64,000 nucleotides of DNA from a bacterium (GTDB lineage: Bacteria > Campylobacterota > Campylobacteria > Campylobacterales > Sulfurimonadaceae). The stretch is taken from the NCBI GenBank assembly GCA_018822665.1, contig JAHJJX010000019.1:124001-188000 (forward strand), given 5' to 3'. Positions 9,117-16,338 of this stretch are shown here, piece by piece. The translations under genes were made by a program, and so were the position numbers. The notes under the pieces were generated by a model. That model made no database searches, was not told the origin of the DNA, and saw nothing but the letters and a program-made list of their open reading frames with translations. Positions within the stretch are counted from its first letter, which is position 1; each line of letters opens with the position of its first letter.

Positions 9117-10089
9117 CACTACTACATATCGTGAAGCGGTCCGAGAGGCGATTCGCAAGGCAATGACTGAAAATGAGTCAGTTTTTTTAATGGGTGAAGA
9201 TGTTGGTCATTATGGCGGATGCTACGCAGTGAGCATGGGGCTTTTAGATGAGTTTGGCGCGCAACGCATCATTGATACACCGCTGAGCGAATCATCTTTT
9301 ACGGGAGCAGGAATCGGGGCGGCTTTAAATGGTATGCGTCCTATTGTAGAGATTATGACTGTTAATTTCAGCCTTTTGGCACTTGACCAGATTATGAATA
9401 ATGCCGCAACTCTGCTTCACATGTCAGGCGGGCAGTTGAATGTTCCTCTCGTTATCCGTATGGCAACGGGCGGCGGTAAACAATTGGCGGCTCAGCACTC
9501 TCATTCACTTGAGGGGTGGTTTGCCCATATACCGGGATTGAAAGTTTTAACACCTGCAACTGTGCAAGATGCGTATGATATGGTTGGACTGGCTCTTGCT
9601 GATCCTGACCCGGTACTTATTTTTGAAAATGCACTGCTCTATAACTCTAAAGGTTCCATTGATACACAAGGCACCCCTGTACCTATTGGAAAAGCGCTCA
9701 TCCATAAAGCCGGTAAAGATATCAGTATTTTCACTTACGGCATAAGTCTTTTTAAAGCACTTGAAGCAGCTGAAGCCTTGGCAAAAGATGGAATTGATGT
9801 TGAAGTGATTGACTTGCGCTCTTTACGCCCCCTAGATGATGAAACGGTTATGAATTCTGTTAAAAAAACCCATAAAGTTATAATAGTAGATGAAGGGTGG
9901 AAATCCGGAAGTATTTCTGCTGAAATTATGGCACGTATAAATGAGCAGGCTTTTTATGAGTTGGATGCTCCTATGGCTCGTGTATGCACCGTTGAAGTTC
10001 CGCTTCCTTATGCCAAGCATCTTGAAGATGCAGCTTTGCCACAGCCACAGAAGATTGTTGATACGGCACGAACAATGATGGGGAAATAA
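9109..10089 (+). CDS. pdhB: 2-oxoacid dehydrogenase E1 beta
   Basis: This 326 aa transketolase-like subunit has [10 protein letters not shown] and [16 protein letters not shown] in the N-terminal half and the C-terminal transketolase domain with [11 protein letters not shown]. It forms the E1 heterotetramer with the overlapping upstream alpha subunit. The stop is immediately before the ATG of the E2 gene. Confidence 0.92.
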   Translation: MDNTTTYREAVREAIRKAMTENESVFLMGEDVGHYGGCYAVSMGLLDEFGAQRIIDTPLSESSFTGAGIGAALNGMRPIVEIMTVNFSLLALDQIMNNAATLLHMSGGQLNVPLVIRMATGGGKQLAAQHSHSLEGWFAHIPGLKVLTPATVQDAYDMVGLALADPDPVLIFENALLYNSKGSIDTQGTPVPIGKALIHKAGKDISIFTYGISLFKALEAAEALAKDGIDVEVIDLRSLRPLDDETVMNSVKKTHKVIIVDEGWKSGSISAEIMARINEQAFYELDAPMARVCTVEVPLPYAKHLEDAALPQPQKIVDTARTMMGK

Positions 10090-11295
10090 ATGAGTCAGTT
10101 TCTTATGCCGAGTTTAGGCGCGGATATGGAGTCAGCCATCTTAATGGAATGGATGGTAAAAGAGGGCGATACTGTTACAAAAGGGCAGGTGATTGCGGAA
10201 GTTGAAACGAGCAAAGGTGTTATAGAAATTGAAGTTTTTGAAGACGGTATAGTTGAAAAGCTCCTTGTTGAACCGGAAACTGAATGTGCAGTGGGCATGC
10301 CTCTGGCCATAATTAAAGCAGGAGCTGATAATACTCTAAAAGCGATGAAGAAGATAGAAACTCAAACAATAGTAAAACATAACGCTGATACTTCTAAAAT
10401 AGAGCCCGATAAACAAAAGAAGATTATAGAAGCAAAAGAAGATAACATAGAGCAAGAAGAGCGTATTAAAATATCTCCGGTTGCCCGTAAAAGAGCACAA
10501 GAGCTTGGTGTTGATATTACTAAGCTTGATTCTAAAAAAGATGTTATTCATCTTAGTCAAATAGAAGCTCTCGGTACGATAAAAGTAAAAGCACCTGAAG
10601 CAGCAGAAAAAAAAGAAGAGACAAAAGAAAGAGATGGCATGCGTCAAGCAATAGCAGCTGCTATGAGCCGTTCAAACACCGAAATACCGCATTATTATCT
10701 CTCTACATCTATCAATATGACACCTGCGTTAGAATATTTGAAAGAATTAAATAAAAAGCGTAGTATCGAAGAAAGAATATTACCAATAGCTATGCTGGTT
10801 CGAGCCGTTGTATTGGCTTTAAAAGAAGTTCCGGAATTAAACGGTTTTTGGCAGGAAAACGGGCATCGCATGAGTAAAGAAATTCATCCTGGAATTGCGA
10901 TAGCATTGCGAAAAGGCGGGTTAATTACTCCTGCATTGCTAGATGCACAAAATATGGATATGTATAGTACCATGGAATTTTTAAGTGACTTGATAACACG
11001 AACCCGTTTAGGTAAACTTCGTTCTAGCGAGATGACAAAACAAACAATTACCATTACAAATCTTGGTGATTTGGGAGTAGAAAGTGTTTATGGAGTTATA
11101 TATCCTCCACAGCTTGCAATAATTGGCTTTGGAGCCATTGTCAATGCTCCGTGGGCGGAGGGTGATGCCTTGTGTGTAAGAAAAGTTATGCAAGCTACTT
11201 TGGCCGGCGACCATCGTGCAACAGATGGTCGCATCGGCGCACAATTTTTAGATAAAATAAATAAATTTTTGCAAAATCCACAGGAGTTACTATGA
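10090..11295 (+). CDS. pdhC: Dihydrolipoamide acyltransferase (E2)
   Basis: This 401 aa protein has three modules: a single lipoyl domain (1-75) with the acceptor lysine in VETSKGV (K at about 36), a peripheral-subunit-binding domain around residues 128-165 (ISPVARKRAQELGVDI), and the catalytic domain from about 185 ending with AGDHRATDGRIGAQF, where His and Asp of HxxxDG are the active-site residues. It transfers the acyl group from E1 to CoA. It is lipoylated presumably by the divergent LplA and LipA products. Confidence 0.94.
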   Translation: MSQFLMPSLGADMESAILMEWMVKEGDTVTKGQVIAEVETSKGVIEIEVFEDGIVEKLLVEPETECAVGMPLAIIKAGADNTLKAMKKIETQTIVKHNADTSKIEPDKQKKIIEAKEDNIEQEERIKISPVARKRAQELGVDITKLDSKKDVIHLSQIEALGTIKVKAPEAAEKKEETKERDGMRQAIAAAMSRSNTEIPHYYLSTSINMTPALEYLKELNKKRSIEERILPIAMLVRAVVLALKEVPELNGFWQENGHRMSKEIHPGIAIALRKGGLITPALLDAQNMDMYSTMEFLSDLITRTRLGKLRSSEMTKQTITITNLGDLGVESVYGVIYPPQLAIIGFGAIVNAPWAEGDALCVRKVMQATLAGDHRATDGRIGAQFLDKINKFLQNPQELL

Positions 11296-11537
11296 CAAAA
11301 GATGAAATTAAAAGTGCTATTATTAAAGAAATTTTAGAAATAGCCCCAGATATAGAAGAGAGTGAGATAGAAAATGATAAAAACATACAGCGCTCTTTAG
11401 AGATTGATTCATTTGATTTTTTAAAAATACTTACTGCCATGAATGCACAAGTTGGAATAGAAGTTCCTGAAGCGGACTATTCTCAAGTTGATACTGTAGA
11501 GCATATGGTTGAGTACTTTTTAAAACGGCTGGAATAA
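11292..11537 (+). CDS. Stand-alone acyl carrier protein in the dehydrogenase operon
   Basis: This 81 aa acidic protein has the ACP fold with the phosphopantetheine attachment site EIDSFDF (Ser40) and a helix-II context like ACP. It overlaps the E2 stop by 4 bp (ATGA), so it is translationally coupled to the dehydrogenase. It is not next to fatty-acid synthesis genes. A plausible job is presenting octanoyl or another acyl chain to the lipoylation machinery or to the adjacent acyl-CoA synthetase; that is inference from context. Confidence 0.88.
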   Translation: MTKDEIKSAIIKEILEIAPDIEESEIENDKNIQRSLEIDSFDFLKILTAMNAQVGIEVPEADYSQVDTVEHMVEYFLKRLE

Positions 11538-11552
11538 AAAGAGGAGGATGCG

Positions 11553-12578
11553 ATGTCTCACATAGCATGGCTAAGCAAAAAACTAAGCAGTGGCAAGATT
11601 TTATGTCAAGCATGTTCACAATCGTGCAAACTAGAAGAGGGTGAATATGGAATTTGCGGTGTAAGAAAAGTTGAACTCGGTGAACTTCGACTACTTGTGT
11701 ACGGGCTGGCGGCGGCTGTTAATATTGACCCTGTGGAAAAAAAACCGATGTTTCATTTCCTGCCCCAAAGCAGAGCTTTTTCGGTAGGTACGGTTGGATG
11801 CAATTTTTCATGTAAATTTTGTCAAAATTATGAAATATCACAATATCCAAAAGAACATGGACATCAGATTATTGGGCAAGAACTTTCACCAAAACGTATA
11901 GTAGAATATGCTATAGAAAATAAATGTGAATCCATAGCATACACCTATAACGAGCCCATAGTATTTTTTGAATACACGTATGACACAGCGAAGCTTGCAC
12001 ATGAAAAAGGTCTTAAAAATATATATGTTACAAGCGGATTTGAAACTAAAAAGGCTATCGATTTACTTGCCCCATACATTGATGGGATGAATATAGATAT
12101 AAAAAGCTTTAATGACAAGTTTTATAGAGAGATTTGCGGGGCCAGATTAAAGCCGGTTCTTGAAGCGGTTAAATATGCTTATGAGAAAGGAATTTGGGTA
12201 GAAATAACAACTTTACTTATTCAGGGGAAAAATGATTCTGACGAAGAGATTCGCAATATTGCTAAATTTATAGCACAAATTGACACATCTATGCCCTGGC
12301 ATCTCTCGGCATTTCATCCAATGTATAAAATGCTTGACGTTCCTTGTACTCCGGAATCTACTTTGCATAGAGCTTATCAAATAGGACAGGAAGAGGGACT
12401 AAAGTATGTATATGTCGGAAATATAGATGATGAAGATTATGAATCAACTTACTGCCCAAGCTGTAAGAAAAGAGTTATTGATCGCCGCGGTCATATTGGA
12501 CAATATGTAATTAATAAACTCAAAGAAAAAGGAATATGTCCATACTGTTCTTATCGGATTGAAGGTATATTTGATTAA
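11553..12578 (+). CDS. amrS: AmmeMemoRadiSam-system radical SAM protein
   Basis: This 341 aa protein has an N-terminal cysteine pair region (CQACSQSC), then the radical-SAM triad C83-x3-C87-x2-C90 in GCNFSCKFCQNYEIS, and a C-terminal CPSCKKR...CPYCSYR zinc or cluster-like region. It matches the pyruvate-formate-lyase-activase-like protein of the AmmeMemoRadiSam set. AGGAGG lies just upstream of its start. Partner genes (AMMECR1 and Memo) are not in the window. It is the last host gene before the prophage repeat, 7 bp away. Confidence 0.87.
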   Translation: MSHIAWLSKKLSSGKILCQACSQSCKLEEGEYGICGVRKVELGELRLLVYGLAAAVNIDPVEKKPMFHFLPQSRAFSVGTVGCNFSCKFCQNYEISQYPKEHGHQIIGQELSPKRIVEYAIENKCESIAYTYNEPIVFFEYTYDTAKLAHEKGLKNIYVTSGFETKKAIDLLAPYIDGMNIDIKSFNDKFYREICGARLKPVLEAVKYAYEKGIWVEITTLLIQGKNDSDEEIRNIAKFIAQIDTSMPWHLSAFHPMYKMLDVPCTPESTLHRAYQIGQEEGLKYVYVGNIDDEDYESTYCPSCKKRVIDRRGHIGQYVINKLKEKGICPYCSYRIEGIFD

Positions 12579-12585
12579 ATATACC

Positions 12586-12607
12586 TTCAAGAGAATTTAC
12601 ATTATGT
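12586..12607. repeat. Left attachment repeat of the prophage
   Basis: The 22 bp repeat begins TTCAAGAGAATTTACATTAT and is identical to 23244-23265. It continues here as GAATT. It lies 7 bp after the stop of amrS. Confidence 0.9.
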
Positions 12608-12796
12608 GAATTAGCTTTTAGTCTTAAGGTTCATATAAACTTAAACGGGGTAAAATTGCAGGATAAACAGCAATTAATACCTTTAATTAGGTTTAGCAAA
12701 AAATATCTGTTTTGTAAGCTAGTTACGAGATTAGGGCGGTCTTCCAAACCTTTAAAGCCTTACTTTTGTGTTTCACTTAGTGCATGTTATTATTAT

Positions 12797-13015
12797 TTAA
12801 CTTAAGTCTCCCTTTTTTTCACAATATTCAATAAAATCATCATCACTCAGTAACTTCATACAGACTACTTTTAATATATCATTCCTACTATACTTTGTTT
12901 TTCTGTTGAGTTCTTTTAATTGAATCTTCATTATTTCCATTTCAGAATCTGTGATATACATACCAATTGAGTGTCTTTTTTTATGAATTATATTTTTTTC
13001 ATAAGTTTTTTTCAT
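12797..13015 (-). CDS. Small ribbon-helix-helix-like protein of the prophage
   Basis: A start at 13015 gives 72 aa. This ATG overlaps the TGA of the upstream Rep-like gene (ATGA) and has AGGAA upstream, so it is preferred to the longer frame from 13063. The sequence MYITDSEMEIMK followed by RNDILKVVCMKLL resembles an Arc/MetJ-like ribbon-helix-helix. It is translationally coupled to the 115 aa gene. Autoregulation or copy control is possible but not shown. Confidence 0.6.
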   Translation of the reverse strand: MKKTYEKNIIHKKRHSIGMYITDSEMEIMKIQLKELNRKTKYSRNDILKVVCMKLLSDDDFIEYCEKKGDLS

Positions 13016-13359
13016 AAGTTCTTTTCCTGTTCTTTTGCAAGTAAATAATCTGAATAAATCCATATTACACGATGGTAATATTTATCATATAATTTACCTT
13101 TCTTAACATGCCTCTCTATGTGAATCCATTCATTTTCTTGTAAGGCTTTTAATGCCCTTTCTATGGCTCTTGTGGTCTTATTTATACTACTGGCTAATCT
13201 ATCGTTTTCATAGCATATAAAACCTCGAGAACCAGCTTTATATTTTATGTAACCGTAAAGAAATTTATAAGCGTCATCTATCTCTTTAGATAATGCCAGT
13301 TCTGTAGGTATAGACAAATATTCTGGTTCTTTATCTTCATAATATAAATTCAATTGCAA
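13012..13359 (-). CDS. Short winged-helix Rep-like protein, paralogue of the 288 aa protein
   Basis: This 115 aa protein aligns by eye over its whole length with the N-terminal half of the protein at 22261-23127. Shared blocks are ELALSKEI/NLALSSEI, YKFLYGYI/YKFLYAYI, SRGF/TRGYM, WIHI...VKKG-LY and RVIWIYSDYL/RVIWVYSDYL. The pattern LASSINKTTRAIERALKAL looks like a winged-helix recognition segment as in plasmid initiators. Iteron-like repeats lie 59-125 bp upstream of its start, so it may bind them as initiator or regulator (inference). Confidence 0.7.
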   Translation of the reverse strand: MQLNLYYEDKEPEYLSIPTELALSKEIDDAYKFLYGYIKYKAGSRGFICYENDRLASSINKTTRAIERALKALQENEWIHIERHVKKGKLYDKYYHRVIWIYSDYLLAKEQEKNL

Positions 13360-13417
13360 CTCGCTTTATTTATCTGCATGAACTATAACACAAAAGCCCT
13401 AAAATACGAATTTTTAA

Positions 13418-13484
13418 ATAAAGTTCATGTGTGAACTTCAATAAAGTTCATCTGTGAACTTGTATAAAGTTCACTTGTGAACCT
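13418..13484. repeat. Three iteron-like palindromic repeats, 23 bp period
   Basis: Units start at 13418, 13441 and 13464. Each is ATAAA followed by a palindrome GTTCAnnTGTGAAC, nearly identical in 21 positions. They sit just upstream of the 115 aa Rep-like gene. The arrangement fits plasmid iterons or a multi-site operator. Confidence 0.8.
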
Positions 13485-13955
13485 CACCTTACTTATTAAA
13501 GATTCTCAACTTAAAAAGAATAAAATTAAATAAATCCTATATCCTTTTAAAAAGTTTGAAATTTGAAAAAATGCGCCAAGAGCCAAAAAGGAAACAGCAG
13601 AGCCGTTTTTTATTTGATTTGATGCCTGCGGCGCTATGAGGAAACAGCAGAGCTGTTTTTCATTTGGTCGCTACGCTCCTGATTGTCGCTAATCCCTCCT
13701 AAGGTCGGGGCTCTATGCGGCTAAAGATGCACATGTGGAAAGTTTGAGTTTCTTTTTTTGCTTATAGGGGGGGGATGTCTGGTCGGCTGTCTGTTTGGCT
13801 AAAGAGCAGCTTTTAAATAGCTGTCAGATTAATTTTGCGTAGGGTAGGGCTTCTTTTTATGCTAAAGATAAGCATTTCCCTATGGTTGAAGCTTTTTTGT
13901 GTTTAAGAGCCATTTACGGCGGTTATTTTTGTGGATTATTTGCGCGCGATTTTTT
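13485..13955. other. Non-coding, hairpin-rich stretch of the prophage; candidate origin/packaging region
   Basis: I see no convincing gene here. From about 13570 the base composition is visibly more GC-rich than the flanks. It holds a 27 bp direct repeat pair, a run of eight G near 13769, and several short inverted repeats. Filamentous phages keep their replication origins and packaging signal as hairpins in one large intergenic region, and this is the only such region in the element. Confidence 0.5.
13590..13666. repeat. Direct repeat pair, each with a hairpin
   Basis: GGAAACAGCAGAGC begins at 13590 and again at 13640, exactly 50 bp apart, and the two copies stay alike for 27 bp. In the second copy AAACAGC-AGA-GCTGTTT is a perfect 7 bp stem followed by T residues; the first copy has one mismatch. 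Confidence 0.8.
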
Positions 13956-14126
13956 TTATTTGAAGAAGTTGAAGCCGCGACCGGCAATTTTTCCGTAAAT
14001 TCTGCGTCCGGCTCTTTGGATGAGTGGTTTGGCTGTTCCGGTCGTGAATGCTTTTGCGATTGCGCTAAAGTCGCCGAGGTATTTTGCAGCTGAGTAAAGA
14101 AGTGATCTAATTTTGCTAACTGTCAT
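13956..14126 (-). CDS. Small basic protein, 56 aa, unannotated
   Basis: The frame starts ATG at 14126 with GAGGG 8 bases upstream and ends TAA. The product begins MTVSKIRSLLYSAAKYLGDF and continues with KAFTTGTAKPLIQRAGRRIYGKIAGRG, ending FNFFK. It is strongly basic. It resembles a class of 45-60 aa proteins with an SLLYxxAKxLGD start that I recall from many bacterial and mobile genomes and whose function is unknown. Its base composition is much richer in G and C than neighbouring phage genes, which suggests separate acquisition. Confidence 0.8.
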   Translation of the reverse strand: MTVSKIRSLLYSAAKYLGDFSAIAKAFTTGTAKPLIQRAGRRIYGKIAGRGFNFFK

Positions 14127-14237
14127 TTTGTGTCCCTCGTTTTTTTTGTTTCGTATTGTAGCGGTTTAAGTTTTTAAAAGTCAATGTATATGTAATAAAA
14201 AATATGTGTGTGATTATATATATACTTAAATAAATAA

Positions 14238-14243
14238 TATAAT
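14238..14243 (+). promoter_or_regulatory. -10 element (TATAAT) upstream of the 171 aa gene
   Basis: A consensus TATAAT lies in an AT-rich stretch 150 bp before the GTG start. Five TGTATACA boxes lie just downstream, so the promoter looks repressible. No clear -35 is seen. Confidence 0.5.
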
Positions 14244-14265
14244 AGGGTTAGTGGTTTTTGGTCTC

Positions 14266-14372
14266 TGTATACATGATTTGTATACAGAAATTTTAATCAT
14301 TAAAAGCCTGTTTTTAGGGCTTTGTTTTTTAAGAAAACTACGTGTATACACGTGTATACATGAGTGTATACA
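14266..14372. promoter_or_regulatory. Five TGTATACA operator-like boxes
   Basis: Perfect 8 bp palindromes TGTATACA begin at 14266, 14279, 14343, 14353 and 14365, forming a pair and a triplet at 10-13 bp spacing, about one helical turn. They lie in the leader of the plus-strand gene at 14393. They are probably binding sites for a phage regulator, perhaps the gene's own HTH product. Confidence 0.75.
14303..14330 (+). terminator. Terminator-like hairpin in the leader (possible attenuator)
   Basis: AAAGCC and GGCTTT pair around a 9-base loop and are followed by GTTTTTT. The hairpin lies between the two clusters of TGTATACA boxes and before the GTG start, so it could attenuate transcription. It contains the element-specific 12-mer AAAGCCCTAAAA on the minus strand. 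Confidence 0.6.
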
Positions 14373-14392
14373 CGATATTTGAGAGGTAATAA

Positions 14393-14908
14393 GTGCTAGA
14401 ACTAGTAAAAAAAGCTCATATGCTAAAAAGCCAGGGCATGAGCATGACAGAGATTGAAAGTGATATCGGTATAGCTAGAGCATATATACCTAAGCTCCTT
14501 GAGTTATATGAAGAAATGGAAGCCGCGCCGGTTAAATCTAACGCTGCCGATTATGTATGCATACGCAAACAAAAATATATTCTCTTGAGTCTCAAGATAC
14601 AACACAAGTTAAATGATATGCGCCTGGAGTATGCCAAGCATAAGAAAATACTCGTGAGAGAGAAAAGCAAGCTGATCAACGCTAAATACAGTTTGGGCGA
14701 TAAGAGGGCGATTATTGAAGAACTGGAGCAAAAGCAGTTAATGCTAAATATTACAAGTTCAAATCTAAATCATGCCGAGGACGGTTACGAGTATATCAAG
14801 CAGGAATGGAATTACACTAAAGGAATTTATTTTCTATACGGCATGGGTTTTATAATGACTATAGCTATAATTTACGGTAACTTTTTTGGGAAGATTATGA
14901 TTAGCTAG
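14393..14908 (+). CDS. HTH / coiled-coil / membrane-anchored protein of the prophage
   Basis: This 171 aa product starts at GTG after AGAGG. Residues 1-40 look like a helix-turn-helix (SQGMSMTEIESDIGIARAYIPKLLELY). Residues about 55-140 are charged and helical, probably coiled coil. A single membrane segment lies near the C-terminus (FLYGMGFIMTIAIIYG). It is the only sizeable plus-strand gene of the element. A membrane-tethered regulator is one reading; I do not recognise the family. Confidence 0.7.
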   Translation: MLELVKKAHMLKSQGMSMTEIESDIGIARAYIPKLLELYEEMEAAPVKSNAADYVCIRKQKYILLSLKIQHKLNDMRLEYAKHKKILVREKSKLINAKYSLGDKRAIIEELEQKQLMLNITSSNLNHAEDGYEYIKQEWNYTKGIYFLYGMGFIMTIAIIYGNFFGKIMIS

Positions 14909-15189
14909 CAGTTCTTGTTATGTTGTTCATATGTATCATGATCGCAGATACAAACTAAATCAGATATATTATTTTCAAAGCTGAGCAAAACTCGATATTT
15001 TGTGCCAACAACTCTTATTGAGTGTCTTGTTTTATCTCTTTTGCAATTTATTTTTTTAAAATTCATATTTGGTGTTACTGTGTCATTTTTTAACGCATCT
15101 ATCGTTTTATCTATTTTTGTAAGCAGCTGAGCTTGATTTTTAAATCGTTTTTTTGAAGTAATGTAAGTCTTTGTTTCATTAACTTGCAT
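14905..15189 (-). CDS. RelE/ParE-family toxin-like protein
   Basis: This 94 aa protein has the basic C-terminal core of RelE-type ribonucleases: RHSIRVVGTKYRVLLSFENN followed by LVCICDHDTYEQHNKN, with a His near the end. The N-terminus is helical and Lys-rich. Its start overlaps the upstream 137 aa gene by 11 bp, the usual toxin-antitoxin coupling. Its stop meets the end of the convergent 171 aa gene. Toxin activity is inferred from the fold signature. Confidence 0.72.
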   Translation of the reverse strand: MQVNETKTYITSKKRFKNQAQLLTKIDKTIDALKNDTVTPNMNFKKINCKRDKTRHSIRVVGTKYRVLLSFENNISDLVCICDHDTYEQHNKNC

Positions 15190-15592
15190 CTAGTTCCCTG
15201 ACAAGGCGCATTTGTTTAGCTTCAAGGAAACCTATTTCTACCGGTGTTGTAACTAATGTTGTGTATAGCTCATCAACTGACTTATACAATTCCTTGAATG
15301 CATCTGATTTATCTTTGAATGCTTCAAGTGTATTGAGCAGTCTTTTTATCTTGATAGCATTTTTATCCATGTAATAATCTATCTCATCATAATTTAATGA
15401 TTCCAAATTTGCCGGCTCAACTTCGAGTTCTGTTAAAAAGTTTTGCAGTTCATTGTTTTGTTGTCTTATGATCAGTATTATTTCTAAGAGTAGTTGATTT
15501 GAAAAATCTTTAATCCCATCTTTAAACAAATTTATGGCTATGTTTAGCAATGATGGAGATAGAGAGATATCTGTATTTATTCCATTTATCAT
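15179..15592 (-). CDS. Putative antitoxin partner of the RelE-like protein
   Basis: This 137 aa acidic, helical protein (start MINGINTDISLSPSLLNIAI) precedes and overlaps the toxin-like gene. Its N-terminal part resembles small antitoxin-like phage or plasmid proteins but it is longer than most RelB types. The assignment rests mainly on coupling to the RelE-like gene. GAGGA precedes the start. Confidence 0.5.
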   Translation of the reverse strand: MINGINTDISLSPSLLNIAINLFKDGIKDFSNQLLLEIILIIRQQNNELQNFLTELEVEPANLESLNYDEIDYYMDKNAIKIKRLLNTLEAFKDKSDAFKELYKSVDELYTTLVTTPVEIGFLEAKQMRLVRELDAS

Positions 15593-15624
15593 GATTGTAT
15601 CCTCTTTTCATTTCGTGTATTATA

Positions 15625-16338
15625 TCATATCTTCGTGCATGCATATATAATAAGTAAGTGCAGCGGATAGAATGCATAAAAGTAATATTTGTTAATCCTT
15701 GGCATGTGGAAACTTACATTTATATAATATATTATAACTAGAGAAATAACTGCTGCCAAAGCATACACCATACTAAAATTAATTAAAATCGTGCTTATTA
15801 ATAAAAGTGGAAGCAAATATTTATATTCATATACGTAATACAATAAAATTATTGTGGTAAGTCCAAAGAAAAAATATCCGGTCAAAATTGAAAGTATAAT
15901 ACTTATGCTTAAAATAAATGTAGAAATAAAATAAAATAAAATCGTTAAGTTGTATGTTTTATCTCTAAAGACAAAATAATATATGTGGCCGTCCTTGAGG
16001 TTTTTAATTGCATCTATACTCAAAAGTCCTAGAAGTAAAAGAAACAATATGTTAAAAAAAGAAGTATCTCCTAAAACCAACATGAAAGGGCCTTGAGATA
16101 TAATCGCCCATGTTAAAAGTCTTAACTTGTAAGCCGTTTTATCCTTGGTGTTATATCTGTAGTTATACGCCAGGACAAAAATAAAACCAATTAAAGCAAA
16201 TCTACCGATAAATCTAAAAGTTTCGTGCCCTTCATATATTACCCCAACATGGTCTATAAGCATGCTAATTATGGATAGATATTTTATTATTTCAATAGTT
16301 GGTTTAGTCTTATATAATTTACTATATAGTATTTTCAT
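15625..16338 (-). CDS. TraX-like integral membrane protein
   Basis: This 237 aa protein is almost entirely hydrophobic, with about eight membrane segments. It contains the TraX-family pattern IKYLSIISMLIDHVG near residue 20-34, followed by FRFIGRFALIGFIFVLAYNY. TraX acetylates F-pilin. Here it is coupled to the secretin by an ATGA overlap inside a filamentous phage, so modification of coat or host pilin is a reasonable guess. The C-terminus (FHMPRINKYYF) is encoded by a copy of the 13 bp word. Confidence 0.78.
   Translation of the reverse strand: MKILYSKLYKTKPTIEIIKYLSIISMLIDHVGVIYEGHETFRFIGRFALIGFIFVLAYNYRYNTKDKTAYKLRLLTWAIISQGPFMLVLGDTSFFNILFLLLLGLLSIDAIKNLKDGHIYYFVFRDKTYNLTILFYFISTFILSISIILSILTGYFFFGLTTIILLYYVYEYKYLLPLLLISTILINFSMVYALAAVISLVIIYYINVSFHMPRINKYYFYAFYPLHLLIIYACTKI
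15699..15711 (+). repeat. Exact 13 bp word inside the TraX-like gene
   Basis: The only exact copy within the prophage. It is read antisense to the gene, encoding FHMPR. Confidence 0.9.

Noticed and set aside
13418-13484. CRISPR array
   Set aside because: Three units with 2 bp between them leave no spacers; the repeats are palindromic iteron or operator sites. No cas genes are present.
13899-14093. 64 aa plus-strand open frame
   Set aside because: It is antisense to the better supported 56 aa gene at 13956-14126, which has a ribosome-binding site.
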